DNA from: UBA3071 sp965369635
Lineage (GTDB): Bacteria > Chloroflexota > Anaerolineae > UBA3071
Direction: 5' to 3'
DNA: 10,842 nt
Assembly: GCA_965369635.1 (NCBI GenBank)
Contig: CBDURC010000098.1
Coordinates: 1-10,842, forward strand
Below, piece by piece: positions 1 through 6,074 of this stretch. Position 1 is the stretch's first letter. Each line of letters begins with the position of its first letter. The translations under genes were made by a program, and so were the position numbers. The notes below the pieces were generated by a model, which saw nothing but the letters and a program-made list of their open reading frames with translations, was not told the origin of the DNA and did no database searches.

Positions 1-1299
1 AGTACGTCTCCATAAGAGGTAGACCATGGTACTTAGTTTGAGACAAGCCAACACTGAGAAGGATACGGCCATCGCCAAGTAGGAGAGATAGGGAATGAGG
101 AGGAAAGCCAGACCTGCTTGAAGAAAAATGCCGATGAAGCCAATGAGCGCTGGCGTCAACGTATCGTGACGAGCGTAGAACGTATTGCTGACGATGGAGC
201 CAAAAGCCAAGCTTGTCAACGCGGTGGCGTAGACGGCGAGGGCCAGGCCAGTGGCAGTGGTGTCGCCAGAAGTGAACAAGCCGCGCTCAAACAGCATCCG
301 CATCAATGGCTCTCTGACGGCAATCAAAGCACCTGTGGCGGGGATCGCTAGGATACCGATGAACCGTATGCCGATGGAGAAATAGAGACGAAAGCTGGCC
401 GGGTCCGAGGCAGCATGACTGCGAGAGATGCGAGGAAACACACTCAGGGCGGTCCCGCGCGAAATGAGGTTGACGGTAAGGCTCACCAAGCGACTGCTGT
501 AGCTCAGGTAAGAAAGGCTGCCGGCAGGAAGTGTCGAAGTAAGTACTGTGTCCAAAACACTGGTTCCCTTCGCCAGAGCATTGAAACTGACCCAAGGCAG
601 CATTAGCTTTCCTACTTGTCGTAAGCCCGGGTGTTGCCAATCAATATGAAGTCTATAGTGATCGTTGTTGATCAGGATCGGTAGCAGCAGGGCTGTCTGC
701 ACGATTGGCCCGATCAGAGAGCCAATTGCTGTGCTAACGATGCCAACTTGCTGACGCAATAGTAGCGTGAAAAGTAAGGTGCAGCCACTGTTGATGACCG
801 GCGCTGCTGCTGGGCGGGCAAAACGACTTTGGGTGTAGTAAATCCCAGAGAGCACGCCGTTGATTCCGCCGAAGAGGATGATAGGCCACTGGATCCGGAA
901 CATGGTCATCACCAGCTCGTAACTGAGGCTTTCAACCTTATGGCCGGGTACAAGAAAGCGGACGACCAACGGTGCGAGCAGCACCCCCAAGATACTGATG
1001 ATACCGAGTACCAGAATGAGCAGGTTCAGAAAGCTTCCTGCAACCCGCCAGGCTTGCTCTGTGGAATCCTGCGATTCATAGGTGAGAAAAACTGGCACGA
1101 AGACAATGGTTAACGAGCTAGTGAGGACAAGTGCAAATAAGTTGGGGACCGAACTGGACGCGAAATAGGCGTCTAGCTCAACACCGGCCCCAAACCAGCG
1201 CGACAGAATGATCTGCGTCGCCAAACCCAAACCGATGCTGATCAGGGAAAGCAGCGTTATCAGAAGACTGGAACGGAACAAGCTGGTCGATCGATTCAT
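1..1299 (-). CDS. MurJ/MviN-family lipid-linked glycan flippase, 3' end outside window
   Basis: I translated the minus strand and found an open frame of 433 codons with no stop down to base 1. Full-length family members have about 510 residues, so the C-terminus is missing. The protein is a chain of hydrophobic helices. Family signatures are FGAG at residues 36-39, then LDAYF with D43, then PNLF, later FVPVFLT, ALSVFPRISR, and FYARHDTLTPA near the edge, which matches FYSRQDIKTP of E. coli MurJ. The family flips undecaprenyl-pyrophosphate-linked sugars, usually lipid II, across the inner membrane. Three of the four arginines essential in E. coli MurJ appear replaced (positions 22, 28 and about 55), so the substrate may differ. 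The ATG at 1299 has no clear ribosome site; an in-frame GTG lies 21 bases upstream at 1320. It follows a Wzx relic on the same strand. The family call is firm; the lipid II role is not. Confidence 0.87.
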   Translation of the reverse strand, partial: MNRSTSLFRSSLLITLLSLISIGLGLATQIILSRWFGAGVELDAYFASSSVPNLFALVLTSSLTIVFVPVFLTYESQDSTEQAWRVAGSFLNLLILVLGIISILGVLLAPLVVRFLVPGHKVESLSYELVMTMFRIQWPIILFGGINGVLSGIYYTQSRFARPAAAPVINSGCTLLFTLLLRQQVGIVSTAIGSLIGPIVQTALLLPILINNDHYRLHIDWQHPGLRQVGKLMLPWVSFNALAKGTSVLDTVLTSTLPAGSLSYLSYSSRLVSLTVNLISRGTALSVFPRISRSHAASDPASFRLYFSIGIRFIGILAIPATGALIAVREPLMRMLFERGLFTSGDTTATGLALAVYATALTSLAFGSIVSNTFYARHDTLTPALIGFIGIFLQAGLAFLLIPYLSYLAMAVSFSVLACLKLSTMVYLLWRRT

Positions 1300-1347
1300 G
1301 TGTGGTAGACTGAGCAACACGCTGAATAGCCAGTTCAATCAGTTCAA

Positions 1348-1813
1348 TCACGCCACAGGATGATGCGCAGCGTAGCAACCCTTCATCAATCCGACGATAC
1401 TCCACGGCCTTGCCCCAAGGAGGCCGAGCGAGATAACCACCGCACCGTTGGCGATGATCTCCGCCAGGCCGGGGATGTTGGCGTGCGGGAAATCGAGTTG
1501 TCGCTCGAACCAGGCCTTGGGGATCAACAGCCGTTCGCCGATCACCGTGAGCGTCGAGACGCGGGCGAAGTGAAAGCCGTGGCTCGGCTATGGTCACAGC
1601 GAATGATAGGTTTCTGTCCCTGCACATTGGTGAGAAAAGCGCAGAAACCGACCACTGTGGTGGCGAAGGCCACGACCCCGGTGGCTTCTGGAGTTGGCAA
1701 TCGGCTCAGGATCGTCTGCGTCGTGAGGTTGGCGACGATCCGAACCCTGTAACCGAAGACACTATTCCAATGCCGTGCAAAGAGCGTCCTAGCAAACAGT
1801 CTTCTTCTGCCAT
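1348..1813 (-). pseudogene. Decayed Wzx-type polysaccharide flippase remnant
   Basis: No single frame holds a full gene here, but pieces of one protein family occur in order in different minus-strand frames. An ATG at 1813 opens a short frame that ends near 1709. A second frame, open from about 1810 to 1541, encodes LTTQTILSRLPTPEATG and then VVAFATTVVGFCAFLTN, which resembles the first two helices of Polysacc_synt/Wzx flippases. A third frame, ending in TGA at 1348, encodes LLIPKAWFERQLDF and then a helix with ISLGLLGARPWSIVG, which resembles the segment around helices 4-5 of the same family. The stretch that should join the two parts, about 45 residues, is missing, as is everything after about residue 150. 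I infer an inactivated O-antigen or exopolysaccharide transporter with at least two frameshifts and a deletion. Similarity is judged by eye. Confidence 0.6.
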
Positions 1814-1900
1814 CTCAGGCTTGCGTCTCTCTCGAAACCACCTCTGCAAGGTACAGCGCACTTGTGTGGGTTCCGTAAGTGCGTTGCACCTTTGGGTGTT

Positions 1901-2542
1901 TCAACGCTCGGCTCCCTCCCCCAGCAGCGCCTGAATCCGCGCCACCACCATGTCCATCGCCACCTCGTTGAAGCCTCCTTCGGGGATGATGACGTCGGCG
2001 TAACGTTTGCTGGGCTCCACGAATTCGAGGTGCATAGGCCGCACGGTGCTCAGGTATTGCTTGATCACCGAAGTCATCGTACGTCCTCGCTCGGCGATGT
2101 CCCGCCGCAACCGGCGGATGAAGCGGAGGTCAGCGTCGGTATCCACATAGATCTTGACGTCCATCAGGTGCTGCAGGTCGCGAACGGCGAAGATGAGAAT
2201 CCCTTCCAGCAGGATCACCGGCTGTGGCTCCACGCGGCGTGTCCGTGAGGTGCGGGTGTGAGTCGTGAAATCATAGATAGGGACATCTATCGGTTGCCAG
2301 GCCTGCAATGCCTTCACGTGCTCAACCAGCAGTTCGTTATCCAGGGTGTCCGGGTGATCGTAGTTGACCTTGGCTCGCTCCTCCGGCAGCAGGTGGCCTT
2401 GATCGCAGTAGTAGGCATCGTGCTGCAGGAAAGCGATGTGCTGGAAGCCGACGCGCTTGAGGATGGCCTCGGCCACGGTGGTCTTGCCTGACCCTGTGCC
2501 TCCGGCCACGCCGATGGTGATGGGTTTGCCCTCTTCTGACAT
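1901..2542 (-). CDS. udk: Uridine kinase
   Basis: This 213-residue protein phosphorylates uridine and cytidine to UMP and CMP in cytosolic pyrimidine salvage. It has the P-loop at residues 14-21 (GGTGSGKT), the nucleoside-binding region with D42 in HDAYY, NYDHPDTLD at 60-68, the base-contacting YDFTTHTR at 90-97, the hydrophobic strand ending in LLEGIL at 111-116, and the lid arginines in RRLRRDIAERGRT starting at 143. The length equals that of typical Udk proteins, so it looks complete and active. The ATG at 2542 is preceded by AGGAGG about 11 bases upstream. The gap to the resB stop upstream is only 39 bases, so the two are probably co-transcribed. No terminator is apparent after the TGA at 1901-1903, and the next 600 bases hold a flippase relic on the same strand. 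I see nothing abnormal in the protein. Confidence 0.96.
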   Translation of the reverse strand: MSEEGKPITIGVAGGTGSGKTTVAEAILKRVGFQHIAFLQHDAYYCDQGHLLPEERAKVNYDHPDTLDNELLVEHVKALQAWQPIDVPIYDFTTHTRTSRTRRVEPQPVILLEGILIFAVRDLQHLMDVKIYVDTDADLRFIRRLRRDIAERGRTMTSVIKQYLSTVRPMHLEFVEPSKRYADVIIPEGGFNEVAMDMVVARIQALLGEGAER

Positions 2543-2581
2543 CTCGAACTGGCCCTCCTACGTGCCGTTAGCAATCTGGGG

Positions 2582-3991
2582 TCAGGCTGCCTGTTCCTCA
2601 ACTCCGCCCAAAGCCTGAACGAGGCGATCCAATTCCCCTTCCACGTCCACACCGACGCCTTGCGCCCGACCAGCCAGCCGCACCATGACTGCCCTCCGTT
2701 CGGGGATCAACTCCGCCCAAACCTGCAGCGCAGGCCACATCAGCGGCACGGTGACTCCGAGGAGCATGAGCAGCCCCCCGGCCAGCAGCAGTACCAGGCC
2801 TGGCGCATGAGTCACCTGCAACACAGCATATCGCTCCGGTTTGAGTATGATGCGAGCCCCCCCCTGCATCAGCATGCTGTCCTCTCTAACGTGGGAGGTG
2901 AAAGTGGGCTGGGATCTGCCGCGCTGGTAGCCTTGCACCACGAAGATGATCTGGTCCGGCTTGTGTTTGGTAGGGCTGGGTTGGGCGACAATGCGCAGGG
3001 CCAGATTGAAGTCGGGCACGGTGATGTGGCGCTCGGCTTGCGGTTGATCGAAGATCAGGCTGACCGTATCGCCTGCTCTGCCCTCGCCCGTCAGTGGCGG
3101 CAAGCTGATCGGCTGCCCCGTCTCATCTCCACCTATTATCACCATCAGCGCTGGTCCCTCTCCTTTCTGGTGCACGCCGATGCCCCCGGAGCGCGCCGGG
3201 TGGGCGAACCCCAGGGAGCGGGTAATCGCCTGGCCGCTGCCATCGAGAAAGACGATTTGCCCGCTGTCGGCGGTGGATGCGGCCTCTTCCAGACGGAGTC
3301 TGAGGCCCGTGTCGTGACCCAGCGCAATCTCCTGTCCAGGGGCCAGCAGCAGGTCGCCTGTTTGCCAGCCCCATGCGCTGTCAATGAACAGCCCGAGCAG
3401 CAACAGCAAGGCCCCGACGTTGCCCAGCAGGGGACCCAGCACGCCGATGCGGGCGCGGTCGGCGTAGAGAAAAGCTCCCGTGGGCGTTTCTTCCTCCTGT
3501 TGCTCCCCTAGTACCCTCAGCCCGCTCGCGGCAAGTTGTGAGCGCACAGCGTCTACCGCCTCGCGAAGGGGTGGCGGCAGGGATGCCGAGGCTTCGTGAG
3601 GGGCGTCTGAAGGGGGGAGGGGCGGATGGCGGCGCTTGCTGCGTGCGGCCCAGGCGGTCTGCGCGGCTTCAACGGCGCTGAGCAGGAGGTGAAAGGCCAG
3701 CAGGGCCAGCAGCAGCCGGAACCAGAAGGCGTGGCCGATGTCGAGCAGCCCCACAGCCCGCAGAGGCGTCCCCCACGTGCCGAAACGGGCGGTGGTGGTG
3801 CTTAGCCAGCGGTTGGTCGTGGCCGAATCAACTGCGTCCGCCACGGGCAGTTGTGGCAGCAGGCTGCCCAGGACGAGGCTCAGCGCCAACAAGCCCAGGA
3901 GCACGAGGCGAGTGCTCTTCCCGCTTGCCATGCGCCATAGTGCATCAAGTATGTCAGGACGAGGGCTGCGTTCTGCAGTCTCTTCTGCCAC
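2582..3991 (-). CDS. resB: ResB/Ccs1-family cytochrome c biogenesis protein
   Basis: ResB works with CcsA (ResC) in the System II membrane complex that carries haem outward and attaches it to apocytochromes c. From the GTG start the protein has 469 residues. A hydrophobic helix at about 27-48 (LVLLGLLALSLVLGSLLPQ) is followed by a second in AFWFRLLLALLAFHLLL, a third in LGPLLGNVGALLLLLGL, a long extracytoplasmic region of about 190 residues, and a last helix in LVLLLAGGLLMLLGVTVP. This four-helix plan with one large outer loop is that of ResB. I chose GTG at 3991 because AGGAAG lies seven bases upstream. The frame is open further to an ATG at 4087, but those codons lie mostly in a repeat element and have no ribosome site. 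No ccsA or cytochrome gene is visible here. The following gene is udk, 39 bases on. ResB family call is confident; the start is moderately so. Confidence 0.88.
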   Translation of the reverse strand: MAEETAERSPRPDILDALWRMASGKSTRLVLLGLLALSLVLGSLLPQLPVADAVDSATTNRWLSTTTARFGTWGTPLRAVGLLDIGHAFWFRLLLALLAFHLLLSAVEAAQTAWAARSKRRHPPLPPSDAPHEASASLPPPLREAVDAVRSQLAASGLRVLGEQQEEETPTGAFLYADRARIGVLGPLLGNVGALLLLLGLFIDSAWGWQTGDLLLAPGQEIALGHDTGLRLRLEEAASTADSGQIVFLDGSGQAITRSLGFAHPARSGGIGVHQKGEGPALMVIIGGDETGQPISLPPLTGEGRAGDTVSLIFDQPQAERHITVPDFNLALRIVAQPSPTKHKPDQIIFVVQGYQRGRSQPTFTSHVREDSMLMQGGARIILKPERYAVLQVTHAPGLVLLLAGGLLMLLGVTVPLMWPALQVWAELIPERRAVMVRLAGRAQGVGVDVEGELDRLVQALGGVEEQAA

Positions 3992-4007
3992 CGTGGGCCT
4001 TCCTGTG

Positions 4008-4127
4008 ACGTAGGGCGGCTTTCCGTGTCGGCTGAGGTAGGCGGGAGGCAGGTATGGGAACCCGCCTTCCGTGGCCCTTTCCGCCACTGAGGTAGGCGGC
4101 AGGTAGGTATGAAAGCCTGCCCTACGT
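4008..4127. mobile_element. MITE-like 120-bp element with terminal inverted repeats
   Basis: The left end reads ACGTAGGGCGGCTTTC (4008-4023). The right end, GAAAGCCTGCCCTACGT (4111-4127), is its reverse complement with one extra base. Inside, two 39-bp copies lie in the same orientation and agree at about 31 positions; on the minus strand they end in CCGCCTACCTCAG and each contains CATACC. Each copy can also fold on itself (for example GCAGG with CCTGC). There is no room for a transposase. I infer a non-autonomous, dispersed repeat that sits between the tRNA terminator and the resB ribosome site. I could not find a convincing target-site duplication. It creates a spurious N-terminal extension to the resB frame. 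Confidence 0.6.
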
Positions 4128-4138
4128 ATCCTTTCGCG

Positions 4139-4170
4139 AAAAGCCCCAACCAGACGGGGGTCGGGGCTTT
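4139..4170 (-). terminator. Intrinsic terminator of tRNA-Thr
   Basis: On the minus strand AAAGCCCC (4170-4163) pairs with GGGGCTTT (4147-4140) around a loop of about 15 bases, followed by a short T run (CTTTTC). The stem starts 8 bases after the CCA end of the tRNA. The T tail is short, so some read-through toward resB is possible. Confidence 0.7.
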
Positions 4171-4178
4171 CTGGGCGA

Positions 4179-4254
4179 TGGAGCCACCCATCGGACTTGA
4201 ACCGATAACCTAGCGCTTACGAAGCGCTTGCTCTGCCGATTGAGCTAGGGTGGC
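4179..4254 (-). tRNA. tRNA-Thr, anticodon CGU (reads ACG)
   Basis: The 76-base minus-strand sequence folds into a full cloverleaf. The acceptor stem pairs GCCACCC with GGGTGGC. The D arm is GCTC-AATCGGCA-GAGC, the anticodon stem AGCGC/GCGCT encloses the loop TTCGTAA with anticodon CGT, the variable loop is AGGTT, and the T arm is ATCGG-TTCAAGT-CCGAT. The discriminator base is T (U73) and the CCA end is encoded. It is a single-gene unit with its own promoter and terminator. Confidence 0.97.
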
Positions 4255-4290
4255 GCTCAGGCAGGGGAATCGCCTCCCCAACCGATGTAG

Positions 4291-4319
4291 ACTATACCAT
4301 GAAATGGGAGAGAAGGCAA
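4291..4319 (-). promoter_or_regulatory. Sigma70-type promoter of tRNA-Thr
   Basis: On the minus strand TTGCCT (4319-4314) is followed after 17 bases by TATAGT (4296-4291). These match the -35 at four and the -10 at five of six consensus positions. The -10 box ends 36 bases before the mature tRNA, leaving a short 5' leader to be trimmed. Confidence 0.75.
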
Positions 4320-4442
4320 GTTGGCCGGAGCCGACAGAAGTTCAGACTTCAAGCTCCAAGCGACCCCGTCCTGGCCCGTCGATTTCATTCGGGTCTGGCT
4401 ACAATGACTTGGATGGCCAAACGGCCTGCCGCCGACTTGCTG

Positions 4443-4789
4443 CTAATTCTCGATAACCGCCGCAATCGCCGCGACGATTGATCGCAAGACCACGGGGGAC
4501 ACGCTTCCCAATTTCTGGACGAACCGTTGTGTATCCACACCGCGTAGTTGCAGCGTGCCACCGCTGTAGTCTTTGTCAATCCGTTCTTGCTGTCGGGTGT
4601 GATTTTCACGTGCCAGACATTCTGCGCCAAGTGGTCCTTCCACTCCGTCAACGGCGCGACCAACTTGATTGGCAGTGCACCAACTGCATCCGAACTGACG
4701 ACCACAACAGGGCGATTCTTCCGAATCTCTGCACCAACGGTTGGGTCAAGAGTGACCAGCCAGATCTCTCCGCGACTAATACTCAACAA
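4443..4789 (-). pseudogene. MazF/PemK-type toxin, frameshifted
   Basis: MazF-family toxins are ribosome-independent mRNA endonucleases. The first 77 residues are a good family match: RGEIWLVTLDP at 6-16, the KNRPVVVVSS strand with R26, and the APLT motif with T48, the usual catalytic region. After GLTKTTAV (70-77) the reading frame breaks at about 4555-4561. The expected continuation, LQLRGVDTQRFVQKLG followed by a helix ending in VIEN, is in the next frame and ends with TAG at 4443-4445. One lost base, probably the A of a GAC codon, restores a toxin of about 115 residues, the normal size. Read in the original frame, the protein ends at 4385 with a foreign tail and lacks the conserved C-terminal helix. 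The start is a TTG (4789 or 4786), with AGGGG just upstream, inside the antitoxin end. Either the toxin is dead or the base is an assembly error. Confidence 0.82.
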
Positions 4790-5036
4790 AGTCCCCTACC
4801 TGCCATGCTTGACGTTCCGAAGCTGTTTGCTCGTAATAGGCCACCATTTGTTCAACCTGTTCGGCCATGAGGCGTCGGCGCTCTGCTACAGGCAGGCGCA
4901 TGAAGTCCTCTTGAAATGAAAGCGGGTCTGTATCGCTCACACTCAAATCAACTAGCAGATGGTATGCGATTGGCAGCTTTTCGACGGGCAACCGCATGAC
5001 CAATTCTTGAACCTGCGAATAGGTAGCTGTTTCCAT
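4776..5036 (-). CDS. Probable antitoxin of the MazF-type pair
   Basis: An 86-residue acidic protein precedes the toxin, and its end overlaps the toxin start by 11-14 bases, the arrangement expected of a translationally coupled antitoxin-toxin operon. The N-terminal half (VQELVMRLPVEKLPIAYHLL) looks helical, like small antitoxin dimerisation segments. The C-terminal half has a helix (PVAERRRLMAEQVEQMVAYY) and ends in WQVGDFVEY, a tail like that of many cyanobacterial and Chloroflexota antitoxins. I could not assign it to AbrB/MazE, RelB or Phd folds with certainty. I chose the ATG at 5036 because GGAGG sits seven bases upstream; the frame also opens at a GTG at 5057 and an ATG at 5042 without a suitable ribosome site. 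It appears intact although its toxin is not. Three palindromes upstream are candidate sites for autoregulation. Confidence 0.75.
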   Translation of the reverse strand: METATYSQVQELVMRLPVEKLPIAYHLLVDLSVSDTDPLSFQEDFMRLPVAERRRLMAEQVEQMVAYYEQTASERQAWQVGDFVEY

Positions 5037-5081
5037 GCTCATCCCTCCGGATTTCACTCACCTGCTGCCTAACCATAGTCG

Positions 5082-5124
5082 TGCCATATGGCAGGTACCT
5101 GTAGAATGTGGGGGTGATATCACC
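5082..5124. promoter_or_regulatory. Cluster of three palindromes, candidate operators
   Basis: Three perfect palindromes lie in the 111-base gap between the divergent antitoxin and the 59-codon ORF: TGCCATATGGCA (5082-5093), CAGGTACCTG (5092-5101, sharing two bases with the first) and GGTGATATCACC (5113-5124). Centres are 9 and 22 bases apart. Antitoxins often bind such sites to repress their own operon. No strong -35/-10 pair is obvious here; TAGAAT at 5102-5107 is a possible plus-strand -10. The regulatory role is inferred. Confidence 0.45.
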
Positions 5125-5147
5125 ACAATGAACAGGAGGGCTGCCAG

Positions 5148-5327
5148 ATGATACAACAACCGGAACGTGAACAACTGAATCGCTTGACCGTTGAAACCAT
5201 CGACCAGGTCTTCATTATGCGGGTCAGAGAAGGGCTGGGCTGCTCTCAGTTCGAGGCCGAGGCCCTCACTGCCCTGGTCAAGGAAGCCTACTTCCCCAGG
5301 GTCAGAGTTGGGCAGGAAGGCCCTTGA
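5148..5327 (+). CDS. 59-residue protein resembling the N-terminus of DUF1670 proteins
   Basis: An ATG at 5148 with AGGAGG about nine bases upstream opens a 59-codon frame ended by TGA. The sequence LNRLTVETIDQVFIMRV is followed by REGLGCSQFEAEALTALV and KEAYFP. From memory this matches the N-terminal region of DUF1670 proteins (R-x-G-x-GCSxFEAEA-x-V-EVYFP), which elsewhere continue into a helix-turn-helix region for about 280 residues. Here the frame ends soon after YFP with RVRVGQEGP. I see no continuation in other frames before efp ends at 5397. It is either a free-standing short version or a truncated relic. It diverges from the antitoxin across the palindrome cluster, so it could share control with that operon. 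The ribosome site and family resemblance support it as real; function unknown. Confidence 0.6.
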   Translation: MIQQPEREQLNRLTVETIDQVFIMRVREGLGCSQFEAEALTALVKEAYFPRVRVGQEGP

Positions 5328-5396
5328 ACTATGAGCTTTGGACTCTGGATTTTGCTCTTACCTCTTGGGCCATCCACTGCCATCCAAGTCCACCCG

Positions 5397-5954
5397 CTAT
5401 ACCCGCGTGACATACGTCCCGTTGCGGGTGTCCACACGGATTGTGTCTCCCTCTTGGACGAACAACGGTACTTTCACTTTGAGGCCCGTAGAGAGCACAG
5501 CTTCCTTCACGGCCCCGGTGGCCGTATCGCCGGCGAAGCCGGGATCCGTCTCCACTATTGCCAGATCAACCGTCGTGGGCAACTCGATGGCAATCGGCTC
5601 GCCCTCATGGGCCTCCAGTTTCAGCACGAGATTCTCGGCCAGGTAGTTCACGGCATCGCCCAGCATCTTGGCTGAGAGAGCAGGTTGTTCGTACGTTTTC
5701 GTGTCCATGAAGTAGTACAGTTCTCCGTCCGTGTAGAGATACTGTACCGAGGAATGATCCAGCCGAACATCCTCCACCTTCTGGCCGGAGCCAAAGGTGC
5801 GGTCGATGGTCGCCCCACTGCGCAGGTTGCGTAGCTTGGTGCGGATGATGGCCGGGCCGCGGGCCGGTTTGTGATGTGAATACTCCAGGACGCGGAACAG
5901 TCCCCCGTCCAGCTCAATGGTCACGCCTTTACGCAGATGGTGCACGGCGATCAT
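5397..5954 (-). CDS. efp: Elongation factor P
   Basis: EF-P binds between the P and E sites of the ribosome and relieves stalling at polyproline stretches. The 185 residues match the family length and its three-barrel plan: a KOW-like domain at about 1-62, then two OB folds (about 65-127 and 128-185). Diagnostic parts are LDGGLFRVLEYSHHKPARG in domain I, KLRNLRSGATIDRTF, the QYLYTDGELYYFMDTKTYEQ segment at 71-90, and a C-terminal domain with ETDPGFAGDTATG and KVKVPLFVQEGDTIRVDT. The residue at the tip of the domain I loop is R32, the position of modified lysine in E. coli and of rhamnosylated arginine in EarP bacteria. The ATG at 5954 has AGGAG about 15 bases away, rather far. It has its own strong promoter and a leader of about 113 bases. 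The gene converges with the 59-codon ORF, 69 bases between stops. Confidence 0.97.
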   Translation of the reverse strand: MIAVHHLRKGVTIELDGGLFRVLEYSHHKPARGPAIIRTKLRNLRSGATIDRTFGSGQKVEDVRLDHSSVQYLYTDGELYYFMDTKTYEQPALSAKMLGDAVNYLAENLVLKLEAHEGEPIAIELPTTVDLAIVETDPGFAGDTATGAVKEAVLSTGLKVKVPLFVQEGDTIRVDTRNGTYVTRV

Positions 5955-5989
5955 GTTCGATCTTCTTTCTCCTGATCCTCCAATGTAGG

Positions 5990-6012
5990 GCCTCTATCTC
6001 AGTGATAGGGGC
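5990..6012. promoter_or_regulatory. 23-bp inverted repeat in the efp leader
   Basis: GCCTCTATC (5990-5998) and GATAGGGGC (6004-6012) form nine-base arms with one mismatch around five bases. In the efp mRNA this makes a hairpin about 36 bases upstream of the start codon; in DNA it would be a dyad operator. A purine run of 28 bases in the mRNA sense (6048-6021, rich in GAAA) lies just upstream of it. Function is inferred only. Confidence 0.45.
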
Positions 6013-6074
6013 GGGCTCTGCTTTCCTTCTTTCTTTCTTTCCCCTTCCGCGTCCGGATTGACCAGACTGCTGAG

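Noticed and set aside
1178..1627. 149-codon minus-strand frame
   Set aside because: It overlaps the MurJ-like start in another frame and contains no hydrophobic or family pattern; only other frames show the flippase remnants.
2660..3511. 283-codon plus-strand frame opposite resB
   Set aside because: It is an antisense shadow with Gln/His-rich low-complexity translation and no family signature; the minus strand carries a clear ResB protein.
3992..4087. Upstream extension of resB to the ATG at 4087
   Set aside because: Most of these codons fall inside the repeat element and have no ribosome site, while GTG at 3991 has AGGAAG at the right distance.
5328..5396. Bidirectional terminator between the 59-codon ORF and efp
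   Set aside because: Only a weak CTTGG/CCAAG pairing is present, with no T run next to it.
5994..6011. tet operator-like site (CTATC...GATAG)
   Set aside because: It recalls the tetO sequence, but the spacing between half-sites differs by two bases and no tetR or resistance gene is nearby.
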